DNA from: Alisma plantago-aquatica
Lineage: Eukaryota; Streptophyta; Magnoliopsida; Alismatales; Alismataceae
Assembly: GCA_963693085.1 (NCBI GenBank)
Contig: OY856412.1
Span: forward strand, 964,376,281-964,440,280
Direction of reading: 5' to 3'
Length of the DNA: 64,000 bases
Positions within the stretch are counted from its first letter, which is position 1. Each line of letters starts with the position of its first letter. This document shows positions 9,597-21,885 of this stretch, piece after piece. The notes under the pieces are model-generated. The model searched no databases, was not told the origin of the DNA, and was given only the letters and a program-made list of their open reading frames with translations. The position numbers were made by a program, and so were the translations under genes.

Positions 9597-12040
9597 AAAT
9601 TTCATCCCAAAATTCCTAAAAGAGAAAAGGAAACTTGTTGCACATCTCAGACTCAAGCTCCCACGTGGCTTCCTCTAAGTTTTGGTTCCTCCACAAGACT
9701 TTCACTAACGATATCTCATGATTCTTGAGCTTCTTGATCCTCCGATCAACTATCTAAATAGGTTCTTCAACATAGGACACAATTGATATGAGTTGTGCAG
9801 GTTCTGGGTCCACTATCTTCTCCGTACCAGGGTAACACTTCTTCAACATCGATACATGAAACACATCATGTAAATTAGCCAACTCGGATGGCAAATCCAA
9901 CCTATAGGATACAGGTTGAATCCTCTCAATGACAGGATATGGGCCCATAAACCTAAGAGTCAGTTTGCCTCTCTTGCCAAACCTCAACACTCCTTTCCAT
10001 GGTGAAACTTTCAGATACACTTCATCACCAACCTCAAACTCAAGAGGTCTATGTCTCTTCGCTATGTAACTCTTTTGCTTGTCCTGTGTAGATTTCAACT
10101 GTTCTCTGATCATTGTAATCGTTTCTGTAGTCAAATCCACTATCTCTGGTCCAAGAATCTCTTTTTCACCCACCTCGTACCAATATATGGGTGATCTACA
10201 CTTTCTTCCATACAGAGCTTCATACGGGGCCATACCAAGACTGGAATTGTGACTATTGTTGTATGCAAACTCTATAAGGCTCAAGTGTTCTTCCAAACTT
10301 CCACTGAAATGCAAGACACATGCTCTCAATATGTCCTTAAGAGTCTGAATGGTCCTCTCTGACTGACCATCTGTTTGCGGGTGAAAAGTTGTACTGAACC
10401 TCAACTTTGTGCCCAAAGCACGATGCAATTGATTCCAAAACCTGGATGTGAACTTAGGATCTCTATCTGATATTATTGAAACTGGGATGCCATGCAACCT
10501 GACTATCTCATCCATGTATATCTTAGCCAACTTCAGGACATCAAAGGTTGACTTAATAGGAAGAAAGTGACCAGACTTAGTCAATCTATCCACAATCACC
10601 CATATTGAGTCACAACCTCTAGGTGTCCTGGGCAACCCTACCAAAAAATCCATTGTGATATGTTCCTACTTACACTCTGGTATACAAAGAGATTGGAAGG
10701 TACCTGTAGGTTTCTGGTGATTAGCCTTAACCTACTGGCACACACTACATCTAGCCACGTACCCAGGTACATCCTTCTTCATACCTGACCGCAAGTACAA
10801 CTCCTTGAGATTCCTATACATCTTACTGTTTCCTAGATGCATAGCGTACATCGATGCATGGGCTTCCTCAAGGATCTGTTCTTTCAAATCACTATCTCCA
10901 GGTACACACTACATGTCATGTTGATACAACAAACCATCATATGAAAACTTGAACTCTAGCCTTTTTCCTTTTTTCATGTCCTGCATGATCTGCTATAACT
11001 CACTGTCATTCTGCTGAAGTTCCTTGATCTGATCATAAAAAGTAGGCTTGACTTGCATCTGTGCAATCAAACCACTTTGCTCTATCACCCCTAAGTCTAA
11101 GTTCAACTTCTGCATCTCTACTAGTAGGTCTCTCTTGAAGCATGCCAAAGAGAATACATCTACTGTTGAACTCAATTTCCTACTAAGGGCATTTGCTACC
11201 ACATTCGCCTTACCAAAATGATAATCTATCATCACATCATAATCCTTGATCAATTCTAACCATCTCTGCTGTCTAAGATTCAGGTCCTTCTAGGTGAAAT
11301 ATATTTCAAACTCTTTTGATCTGTAAACACCTGGCACGCCTCACCATAAATATAGTGACGCCATATCTTAAGAGTATGAACTACAATAGCAAACTCTAAA
11401 TCATGTGTCGGGTAATTCTCCTCATTCTTCTTAAGCTATCTAGATGCATAAGCTACTACTTTGCCTTCCTACATCAACACACAACCTAAACCTCTCCTTG
11501 AAGCATCACAAAACACTATGTAGCTTTTATCTGCCTCGGTTAGGATCAACACTGGTGTTGTAGTCAACTTCTTCTTCAAGATATGAAAACTCTTCTCATA
11601 ATTGTCTAACCAGACAAACAATGCATTCTTTCTCGTTAAGCATGTTAGAGGTGATGCTACAACACTGAAGTTCTGGATGAACCTCATGTAGTAACCTGTC
11701 AATCCTAAGAAGCTTCTGATCTCAATAGGAGTTTTAGTCTGCTCCCACTGTAGAACATACTCGACTTTCTTAGGGTCAACTTTTACTCCATCTCCTGAGA
11801 TGACATGTCCAAGAAAAGACACCTCAGCTAACCAGAACTCACTCTTATTGAACTTAGCATATAACTAGTGTTGTTTCAACAACTATAATGCTATCCTCAA
11901 ATGATGCTCGTGTTGCTTATCATCTCTGGAGTAGATCAAAATATCATCTATGAAACCCATTATGAACTGATCCAAGAGCGGCTTGAAAATTTGGTTCATC
12001 ATATCCATGAAAGTTGTTGGGGCATTAGTCAGTACCATTT
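9597..12040 (-). pseudogene. pol: Gypsy Pol pseudogene (RT C-terminus, RNase H, integrase, chromodomain)
   Basis: Reading right to left: an RT remnant with [10 protein letters not shown] (about 11930), then [15 protein letters not shown] and the RT/RNase H junction (11822-11469). A frameshift near 11290 is followed by the RNase H end ([12 protein letters not shown], about 11190). The integrase (10653-9754) has intact-looking MDFLVGLPRT, SDRDPKFTS and TDGQSERT motifs. A TAG near 9754 is followed by a chromodomain-like tail (IVDRRIKKLK, then EATWELESEM). Several stops interrupt the integrase zinc-finger region (10660-10990). The N-terminal RT, protease and gag are missing; homology ends abruptly at about 12040. 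The gene is dead. Confidence 0.85.
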
Positions 12041-13835
12041 TTTTCTTTTATAATATATATTACTCCATCATGATTCAAACCCTTCCTTATACCCATAATC
12101 CTCTTACCATATACTACTCTTCCACCTGTCATCTTTAACTTCTAATTTTTTTTTTGATCATGTTTCTTATTCATGTGTATGATCATGTATATCATGTCAC
12201 ATATATTTTTATTTATCCTCCTACTAATGTGAAGTTGAAATTCTAAATCAATATTATCTCTACTAGTTTCATCTCATGTTTAATACATTACATATCCTTT
12301 ATTTTAAATCCAACGGCTCATGCATGGGTCAAACTTAGTTTCTTTTTTAATCAAGTTCTTCCTCCTTGAATATAGTTTGCCTTTGTATGTCTCATTCATT
12401 TTCTAAACTACACTTTTGTTCTTATTTTAGGAACTAGTTTGTTAGTCTTTATAGACTTAGAATCCAAAGGTAGTATGTATGAATGTATTAAACTTCATAA
12501 TAAAGGTATACATTCCATGCTCTCAATTATGTCATGTAATCCTCATTCCTTAATCAAGCTCATCATTTCTAACATTTCTCTTTGATTCAACTAAGTTTCT
12601 TGTCCTGGTCTTATGATTTACATGTTCATCTAATTTTTTTTACTATAACTCTTCTGAAGACTCTTCATTTCTATGTACTTATTGTATACTTAACTCTTTT
12701 CTTCTATTTTTTCCCTTTGCTTTGGAGTACATAAAAGTATTTTACTCTATTATATGATACATTCCTCATGATTTCTGCTTACTATCTTAGCCCTTACATA
12801 CTTTTCTCATATCCTTTCCATATCTCATATTTAGAGTTCATATAATACTAATCATTAAACTTAATCTAAATCTTATGTCATGTTCCTTTATTTCCAATTA
12901 AGGATTGCTCATATGAGGCCCCAATTGTTGAATCTCATATATCAGTTCCAACTGATTCTTAGTTGTTCAAATCTTTTCCTTATATTTCTACATCTTAGTG
13001 TATGTACATTCTCACTATGATGTGAGTCTAAATTATCTAGAGTCTACTTTTATTGTATTTTCAATAGGAGTCGTTATATCCTAGTAACACACCCTGCCAG
13101 TCGGACCAGACCAAACATGCAGTCCTAAAACCAAGAGCTACTCGGGATTAACTATATCCTATTAATCTCAAACATGTGGAAATAATATCTACTTAGGGAA
13201 ACTCATTTAAACATACATTTTGGTCTACTTTATATAGAGAATATAAATAATAAATGAATCACTTCATGATACACAACAATATAAAAGAACCATGTATATT
13301 CTACAAACTGATAATCTAAATTCATACATATAAGAGCACTTCTAGTGATCTCCAATCAAATAAGTAATATAAAGCAAGAGTTGTATCACATCCTATGTTT
13401 AATCTCTTACTCCTTCATTACTTTCTGGTCTCCTAACCCTAAGATTTCTAGGGTTTCTCTCTAGCCCATCCTTCCTCTGGATACCTGGCCAGGGCATTCA
13501 GAGAAGAATAGACAGAGTATCTTGATACTCGTCAATCTAAGTATTCAGATACATGGCCAGGGTATCTAAATACTCAGACCTCCCAGATCTATAGACACAT
13601 CACTTCCTATCTACCATACTTATGACTCCAACTTACTAACTTAATGGTCCCTGACAACTCAGCCTAAGCTCTCAGATTGGTCCTCGTGACCACGTCCTCT
13701 TCCGGCCATCTGTAATAGTATAACAAAACACTTCCTATTAGAAAATTGCAGTAAGGAAGACACCTAAGTCCTAATCCTATTGGTCTCTTTTCGTCCCCTG
13801 ACCTTGACTTAGAGTAATTATATACTCAACCTTAT
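12041..13835. other. Unassigned AT-rich insert/leader inside the gypsy element
   Basis: No coding sequence of any size is visible here. The 12041-13080 part is strongly AT/TC-rich and begins with a T-run (TTTTTTTCTTTT) where pol homology stops. 13430-13600 holds two imperfect copies of a segment containing 'tggccaggg...tatct'. The right end leads into the PBS. It may be a mix of the element's own 5' leader and a foreign insertion or filler from a deletion. Confidence 0.4.
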
Positions 13836-13847
13836 GCTCTGATACCA
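13836..13847 (-). other. Primer binding site (tRNA-iMet complement) of the gypsy element
   Basis: In element orientation this reads TGGTATCAGAGC, complementary to the 3' end of plant initiator tRNA-Met. It lies 8 bp inside the 5' LTR edge at 13856. Confidence 0.85.
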
Positions 13848-13855
13848 AAATTAAT

Positions 13856-16794
13856 TGTAATGCCCCGATCCCCATGCCATCTCTAATGACCCCAGAGACC
13901 GGGGAGTCATCCTCGGTAAAACATTCTTAACCTTATCTTTTCTTAATCACTTATAATTAATTTAAAGGAAAAACCTAATAGCTTGAATAACATCAGATTG
14001 TAATAAAACTGCGGAAGCACTTACCATTTACCTTACTTGTAATAAAACCAAACTTACACGACATATTAAATTGTTCCTGCAGAAAGTAAAAGACAACAGA
14101 TAACTGAAATCTAAACTACGTATTACATTATATTCTCTCTCTACCACACCACATGCCCAAGGACTGAGGGGAAAGGACTAAGAGACCTCTATCTTACTAC
14201 AAACTACCTTTTAAGAACTTGGGTGATACAATCCTTCAACTTCCTCATGCTGACGTTGACCTGAAAAATGTTTCAGTAGGTTGGTGAGCTACTGGCTCAG
14301 TGAATAGAATTTCACCCAACCATCGCAGATAACTCATTTTATCGTTATTAATTGGAATCAAATACAAGATAATACTATACTGAGAAGATCTAAGTAATAT
14401 AATTTAAACGACAGAAGATGTCACATTTCATTAAGATAACAACTGCTGCAAAGCTATAGATACGATTATTTAACAGAGAATACTATAATTTCATTTAAAG
14501 GACAATTGTTGTGAATCTAACTCAAATCTTTCTTGACTCTTTAACTCATAAGAAACTCTGTGAACCTATATGAACATATTTTATCTTATGCCCTGATCAT
14601 ATGCAGTGTACTCTACATATGAAGACTTGTAGCGAACTATAATCCCACCATACAAGACTTAGCCGACACCCCAAGATAGCTAAGTCTGCCTTCTCTCCTG
14701 GTCTGCAATAGGAAAAGTGACTCTCTGGCCTTGACACTCCTATGGTGCCGTAAACTGGACTCCTCCTCTAGGCTGAGTACACAGGCAGAGGGTCTGAGAC
14801 GCTCTGTGGGCCTCAACTTGGTACGCTCTATGGGTACCTCTGGGTTACCACCGGGACTTCCGGTTCATGTTGGGTAACCTATCTTCTCTTAGGAGACTTC
14901 CTCAAGTGCTTCATCTCGCCACACGCTCTGTGGGTGCGTTCCGACCCCCATATACTGGACGCACTGCCAGAGTAGGTCGTTTCATCCCTAAGGCATAGAC
15001 ATCACATAGGGCTACGATGTCAGGGCCCTTAAATATATTATTTTATTATTCTAGAAAAGCTCTTACTACATTGCATCTCTCTCTTACTTATTCTTGGCTT
15101 TGGTATCTCTATGGTACCGAGTCTATATATATGAAACTTATAAATACATCATGTATATCATTTCTAACTAGGCAGTGCAATATGCTCAAACACTCTAATT
15201 TAATGAGAAATCAACATGTTGTACTTGCAGGAGGATTTAAATAAATAGAATACTTGTCGACTTGGCACATACATACTGAAATCATGCAATTAAACATCTT
15301 AATATATTGATAAGGGTTGATTACTCAACATATGAGAAATCATCAGTAGCACTTGTAAATTATCTAAAATTCCTAGAAAAACATGCATATCAACCCTAAT
15401 CCTGAGTTGTGCATCACTTAACCCAATTAAGAGTTAATTACTTATTATGACACGAATTATTGATAATAACTAAGAATTTCTTATGATTTCCTTGAGAAAT
15501 GTGTCGATATAATTATTAATAAACACACATTAAATATGACCGGGAGTGTGCAACTAGGTTTCTATTGAACCCTTTCATGTCATTGTCATTTCTTTGAAAT
15601 CGAGCATCTATTAACTTACTAAAAATGTACCACCTAGGTTTATACTCAAACTATACCGTTATTGGTCGTGTGCTACTGTTTTCAACATTTAACTACGCAA
15701 TTTAGGTTTTGATCAATCGTGTAATTTCACTAATCTAAATCAAGCTCATCAATCAACTAACTAGCATCGTGCAAGCGTAACTAAGAAATTCATGCAATTT
15801 AGTAATTAAGCGATGTCGTCACTGCCCGACACCTAGGTAAACGCTGACATCCGAGAATAACACCGATTTCAACCGAAACGTCCGATTATTTGAGTTATAC
15901 TTGCATTTGGGAGTGATATTCTACTCACAGTGGTTCGCAATGTCTGAATATGACTGGAAATGCATTCATGGAGTTGTACATGTTGAGAAGAACTTAGCTA
16001 GGTGCTGAATCGGAGCTAGATGGATGTGGATTCCTATTTAGGCTTCTTGGCCGAGCTCACAGGTGTTGATTTTGGGTGCTGGCTGTGCCCAAGGTGGCTC
16101 CTGGCCATTATTGTAGCAACTGCTGCTACTTGTTAGATGGGGTGCCGCCCCTTGCTAGGTGGGTGCAGGTGGCACATATGTACAAGAAAGGAAGGGGGAA
16201 GGGTAGAGGAAGAAGGGGCGCCGCTGAAGCGGCCCCTCTCGAGCCCCAAAGGTTGTCATTGCTGCTGCGAACGCAGCTCTTACAGGTCGGATGCCCCTAC
16301 TGGATGGGTGGCACTAGGGCGTGGAGAAAAGAGGGAAAAGATGGAGGAAGAAGAGGAAGATGATGGCAGATGTTGGGCGTTGTTGAACCATAACCAAGGG
16401 CCAAAGATCACCCCTCAATCGCATGCCTAAATCTCCCATGCTACTCTCGGTTGAGCGCTGCTTCTACATTTCTCAAGTGGTCGTTCGAGGAAGAAGATAA
16501 GGGAGAAAAGGAAAAAGGGAAATAAAAGGCCAATAAATGCAGAAATTGCATCTTAAACCCAAGGTTCTAGTAAAATGTCATAACTCTTGCCTCGAGTGTC
16601 TGATTGAGGTGATTTCTTTTGCAAAACTTCAAGCACGAAAATTTCTACCTTCTCAAGGCAAGAAATCATGCTAATTAGACTATAACACTAGATCAAAGCA
16701 CTAATTGCATCAGTGAGTACTTAACTTAACTTAATCAACTTAATGATGCACTAAGTGTTGTGCTTACTAGTTAATCATGGAGTGGGTCATAACA
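13856..16794 (-). repeat. 5' LTR of the decayed gypsy element
   Basis: This LTR is 2,939 bp and reads TGTTATGACCC...GGGGCATTACA in element orientation, directly next to the PBS. The part 15268-16794 matches 7987-9579. The part around 14270-15000 also matches, in the opposite orientation, a separate LTR remnant at about 60900-61700. Both share landmarks such as the 'cactgagc.agtag.ctcacc' stretch. No coding content is supported. Confidence 0.85.
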
Positions 16795-19700
16795 CTTCTC
16801 ATCATGCTAAAGAAGAGGTGAAGCATCACTATTCTTATACAACCATTAAAGAAACTATGAAGTGTTGATGCTTTTCTACAACTATGAAAGAAGAGGTGTA
16901 AACAATTGTACTATGCATTTGTTCCTGTGAGGTAAATAAAGATTTTTTTTTGCAAATATGAGTAGGCAACTAGTGCAAGATGTAAAACTTTTCATACTAG
17001 AACCATCTTACTTTTGCATCTCTTGTGGTGGTTGATTGTCAACGCTGCAATTTATAATTCACTTGCATTCGAAAATCTTTTTGGTTGAGTAATAAATTTT
17101 CTCTATCCACCCAGCCTAGAGATGTCAAATGAGACTAGGGTCTAATCCAAAAATGTGTAGCATCCATGGCCAGTCTTTCTATTGCTGATATCAAAACCCC
17201 ATAATATAAGGGGAGGTGTAGTTATCCAATACTTTCTTAAATGCCATAAATGCTGGAGAAATAGGAGTTGCTTTGTCATTGTTTTGTTTTGTTTTCTTTT
17301 TTTCTTTTTGTCTATCGTCCCCTAGTAGTTAACACAACCTTGGGGTTGTCTAAGATTTTTGTGAAAGAATCCTAACAAACCCAAGCATGAACCATATATG
17401 GTTCATGTTTTACAAAATAAAATGGCTTAGTTCTTAGGAGATTGATATGAACATAAGAACTAAACATGAATATGAGTTTATTGATATATAATTGCACAAT
17501 TAATATAAAAAAGATAAGGTTTAACTAGCAAAAGAAGTTGTCTTCCTCAAAACAAAGCAAACAATTTATGATACCACACGAGAGTGTGCACACTATCAAT
17601 AATGAAAATTGAATTACATATAGGAGGCCCATTATAGGATGGCTCAATAGTAGCATAGTTTTAGGCTGTCTCCTTAGGAAGACAATGCAATTCAACATAA
17701 AAAAAATTCTGAAGTAATCATGAAATTCAATCAAGATAATGGTTGGTTTGATTAAATCTTAAATTAAACTACAATTATAAAAAATCTCTCTTAATTCAAA
17801 CTAATGTATTTGATTCCCTAACACCTATCAATAATGTGATGAACATCATACATAACAAAGTCAATTTTTTCTTGTCCACATATCACACTACATTATGATT
17901 AATGGCACTCACCTATTAACCCCCTAGGTGTCTCGATTAGTGTCTTTTAATGAATAAACTAGCATAAAGTAGTAAGTTCTCTTAGATTTTCCATAGAGAA
18001 TCATACATCTGCCTTCATTGTATGTACAAGAAGACTTATCATGGAGGAATTCGTATTCACTATCAGGATATAGGAATTAGAGCTCTAGTACCCCCACCAA
18101 ATATGAATATGTTTTAATATGCCAAATTTTAGTGCATATAGAACTTAGGCCATCAATTCTTGTAAATAGTTAAAAATAATTAGAGAATAAAAAAGGAAGT
18201 TTGTAATGTTAATGGGTTTCAGTTAGACAATGAATACAAAGGAAAGGACTCCATATTGGTTGATGATACACAAGCAATATTATAATTATGATTTTAATAG
18301 TTTCCATGTAGTTAAAAGAAGAAAAAAGAGAAGAAGACAAGTAGAAATGAATACAACACTTGTACTAAAAGTAACCTTTACAATGGATCTGCACTTGAAG
18401 CTTCAAAAGCTTAGAGAGAGGATAAATTCACCTCTAGAGACTTCTTACTTTTCCTTTCATTATCTTCCAAAGTACATTAACTTTTCCCTCATCTCATTTT
18501 TTACAAGTAATAACTAAACAAATGAGAGACCCCCCATCACAACCTCTCTCCTTCTCTTTATATTTTACCATGATGTGCACATCATAGGCTAGGTGAAGCA
18601 AGACATGCATCTTGAAAATTGCCAAGGGTTAGGATCGAAACCCATTTGGCACAACATGTAGAATAAATGATGTGATGTGTCAGTGATCTGGATGAATGGT
18701 TACAGATGAGGTTGCATGATGTGTCATTAGTCAGACATGTTATGCAAGCTTTGGTTGATCTGGATATGGATACTAATGAGAGGTCATGACATTCTAGATT
18801 TGAGCACCATGTGCATGTCAAAGTTGAGAATGCCAACATATTTTGGGGTTGTTCATGTTGTGTTGGTGATGTAGTGCGTTGTGCACAACACTAGGGAATT
18901 TCAATGTTCATCTACGTATGAGCAAAACATGCATATGTGGCTGCACATCGTGCCTCACCATAGGAGTACCTACTCTTGATTTTAGGAGTCCCTCTGTCAG
19001 TGATGAAAGGGTCATTGGTTCTAGAGGAACTGATCTTCATAGTATCTAAATTAAAATACATTTGATTATTCCAAATAATTGCAAGATGACTAATTACTCT
19101 AATAATACAATGGCAAGTCTAAAAGGTAGAAAAAGCATGAAATTTGGATCAATTGAGGAAATAAATTGGGGCTCAAATAGTAGTTTGAATTACATCCATC
19201 ACCTATATAATATCTATAATATGGGAATGATAAGTTGTAACGATCCTATATTTGGAAAATTTTATCCATCATGTATGTAATATGTGCACCATAACAATGC
19301 AAAATTCAAAATCACAGTTTTATAGAATCATGGAATGATAGTGTAAATCTCCACATGATCAATGGGACAAGACTTGGATAGACTGACTCAAACTTTAAAT
19401 TGGTGATGAATTAGGATCAACAAACCTCCAATAGCCTCTTTATATTTCATATAACCCTAGCATACTAGAGCCGATAGTGGAAGATATCAACAACATAATG
19501 TGAAACTTGGAGATAGGGAATCTTTTAAATTCATAATGCATCAAATGGAAAAAAAAACAAATTTTGTAGAGTACGAAGGAAAGACATCCAATAGATACAA
19601 TTAAGGTGGTTTGACAAATATTCCACTACTAGTTATAAGCAGTTCCTATGAATTTAAATAATCTTGCTTTTATCAGGTGTAAAATAAATATTATATGATG

Positions 19701-19940
19701 ATAATTTCAAAAGGGCATATAAGTGGATTATAATGTTATATTCTAAGAAAATGATACAAACTTATAGATAAAGAAAATATTCTATCCAAATACCTCAACA
19801 AGATTTGCTAAATCTATATATATTGTGTAGGAAGAGTCATAGAAGGGTGATATCCAATTTGTAATGTTACTTTTTGGAGTTCTATATATGTCCTTATTGT
19901 ATTATATGGAGAGGTGGGATAAAATTTATGGCCCATATTC
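16795..19940. other. AT-rich intergenic DNA without recognisable genes
   Basis: No frame here shows recognisable protein motifs, and open frames are short and AT-biased. A perfect 22-bp palindrome lies at 17386-17407 (arms CATGAACC and GGTTCATG around ATATAT). Nothing else could be assigned. Confidence 0.5.
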
Positions 19941-20557
19941 AATATTCGTGCGGGTAGCTATCTGCCCCCTCTTTTGGTTAATTTTTTTGGAGTTTCTTAC
20001 TTTACACATGTAGAGGGTTATCTTACCTTGCAAACTATTAATTTTAATGCATAAATAATTATATTTATAACATCTATAAAAAAATAGAATTACATATATA
20101 TTTACCGTGTATTCTATCCAATTTTACTTTTTTAGTCGTATAGTTACTTTTTTGCCAAGAGAGTTACTTTTTTGACCATATGGTTACTTTTTGGGATGCA
20201 TGTGTGTGTATGGTTTTTCATTCATTGTCCAATGGACAGACTGGATTTTCACTACCTGTGCATCTCGAAAAGTACCCATATGGTCAAAAAAGTAACTCTC
20301 TTGACAAAAGGTAAGTATGTTGATAAAAAAATAACTAGACGGCAAAAAAGGTAAAATCAGACAGAATACACAATATATATATATATATATAATTTTATAT
20401 TTGTTATAGTTGTTACAAATATAACTGTTTATGCATGAAAGGTAACAGTTGGCGAGGTAAAGTAATCTTCTACATGTGTAAAGTAAGAAACTCTAAAAAA
20501 ATTAACCAAAAGAGAGGGTGGTTAGCTACCCGTGCGGGTATTGAATATGGTCCATAT
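19941..20557. mobile_element. Foldback / long-TIR MITE-like element
   Basis: The outer sequences are inverted copies. The left end starts GGCCCATATTCAATATTCG, then GGGTAGCTA and CTCTTTTGGTTAATTTTTTT. The right end is the reverse complement with few changes, ending ATTGAATATGGTCC. Arms of at least 150 bp run inward, and an inner inverted pair also matches ('gaccatatgg' near 20178 against 'ccatatggtc' near 20276). The spacer near 20200-20260 is short. No transposase is encoded. The shape fits a Mutator-like or foldback non-autonomous element, but a clear target duplication was not found, so the superfamily is unassigned. Confidence 0.65.
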
Positions 20558-21885
20558 ATATGTATATATATTAGTGAGTTAAATTGGGGAAGACCAATTC
20601 GTTCCATGCCTCACGCACATAACTTGACAAAAAAGTTACTACATTACTTATGTGAATGAGTCGAGCTAATATTTTGTATGAGTGAGCTTGTTTCAAAGTA
20701 GACTTAACCTAAAACCCCATATACTCATTCTATTACATATACAACTACATTTAGCCATTTTTAGTAAAGATATAACTGAGATGTATTCCTCTTAAGATAG
20801 AGTCTCCTAAGATTACTATTGTTATTATTTTTAAACGTGTCTCTCTTTTAATTTTTGAAAATAGTAGGAATAGATCAATGTAATGCATGTACCTGAGAAC
20901 ACTCATAAACATGAAGATTTTCCAACAATTTATATTGTTTGATTATTTTCATATCCCTTTTAAAGACAAACCTCTAAGTAAATACATGGATGCCATTTTT
21001 AGTAATTAAGTACATTAATAAATACTTTTTTAATAATATAAATCTTAGTAGTCAATAAAAAAATATGTCTCCTAAAACGTAATGGGTGGAAATACTTGAA
21101 AATAAGCAAGAGGGTACCGAATGATAGTATGTTTATAATTGTTGTCATGATCTATACTTGGATCATAGACATAATGGGTAAAATACATAAGTGGAATAAC
21201 CATATCAAAATGGAACATATCTTCATAGACTCCATGTCTACCTCCGTATGAGCATTTTATTGGGTCATATTGGGTTTTAATAGGCTCATACCCATGGACA
21301 TATAATTTACTAGGTTGTTAATCAAGTTTCTAGGCTTTGAGAAGTTATGTATAATACTTATAGTTGAATATTTTCAAAAAGCAAGATACATATATTGTAA
21401 TAAAGTCAATCAAAATGATTCAATAAAAAATATAATTTTGAACATACAAAAAATTATTTACGAAATACACACATCTCATACACATACATACACAAACACA
21501 CACACTATGTATATACATATACAAAGGGTAAAGATAATTGGGTATGTAACATATATATGTATCTTGAAATTTTGGTCTGTCTTTATCTCAAACTCAACTG
21601 CCATGTACAAGGATAATTTTCAAAGTTCTTTCCCCGAACCAAGTTATATATGTCAGATTTGGTTCAAATCATGTGGGTATGAATGCGGACCAAAAGAGCT
21701 AGATTGGTCTAATGCTAACCTATGTATAAACCCACAACTCTTCAGGTCTTTGGATTGAATAGAAGGACATCTTTGTAGTTATCAGAAATACCACAAATGG
21801 CATCTCATGCCCTCCATTATATATAGCATAGAATATAATGAGTTATGTATACATATAAAAATAAATATCATAATATGCATCTCAC
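20558..21885. other. AT-rich intergenic DNA, nothing recognised
   Basis: The sequence is low-complexity and AT-rich, with a short CA-rich stretch near 21475-21505. No coding, RNA or repeat family could be supported. Confidence 0.5.

Larger units (their letters stand above)
7987..16794 (-). mobile_element. Tekay-type Ty3/gypsy chromovirus, decayed
   Basis: This is a minus-strand element with its 5' LTR at 13856-16794, PBS at 13836-13847, broken pol at 9597-12040 and part of its 3' LTR at 7987-9579. LTR ends are TGTTATG...CATTACA in element orientation. The Sirevirus inserted in the 3' LTR, so the rest of that LTR should lie left of the window. The internal region is only about 4.3 kb, without recognisable gag or protease, so it has suffered deletion. 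Tekay assignment rests on the gypsy domain order and a C-terminal chromodomain-like segment. Confidence 0.82.

Noticed and set aside
21475..21530. Possible coding region with Thr/His repeats
   Set aside because: A CA-dinucleotide-rich stretch; the frame is explained by simple sequence.
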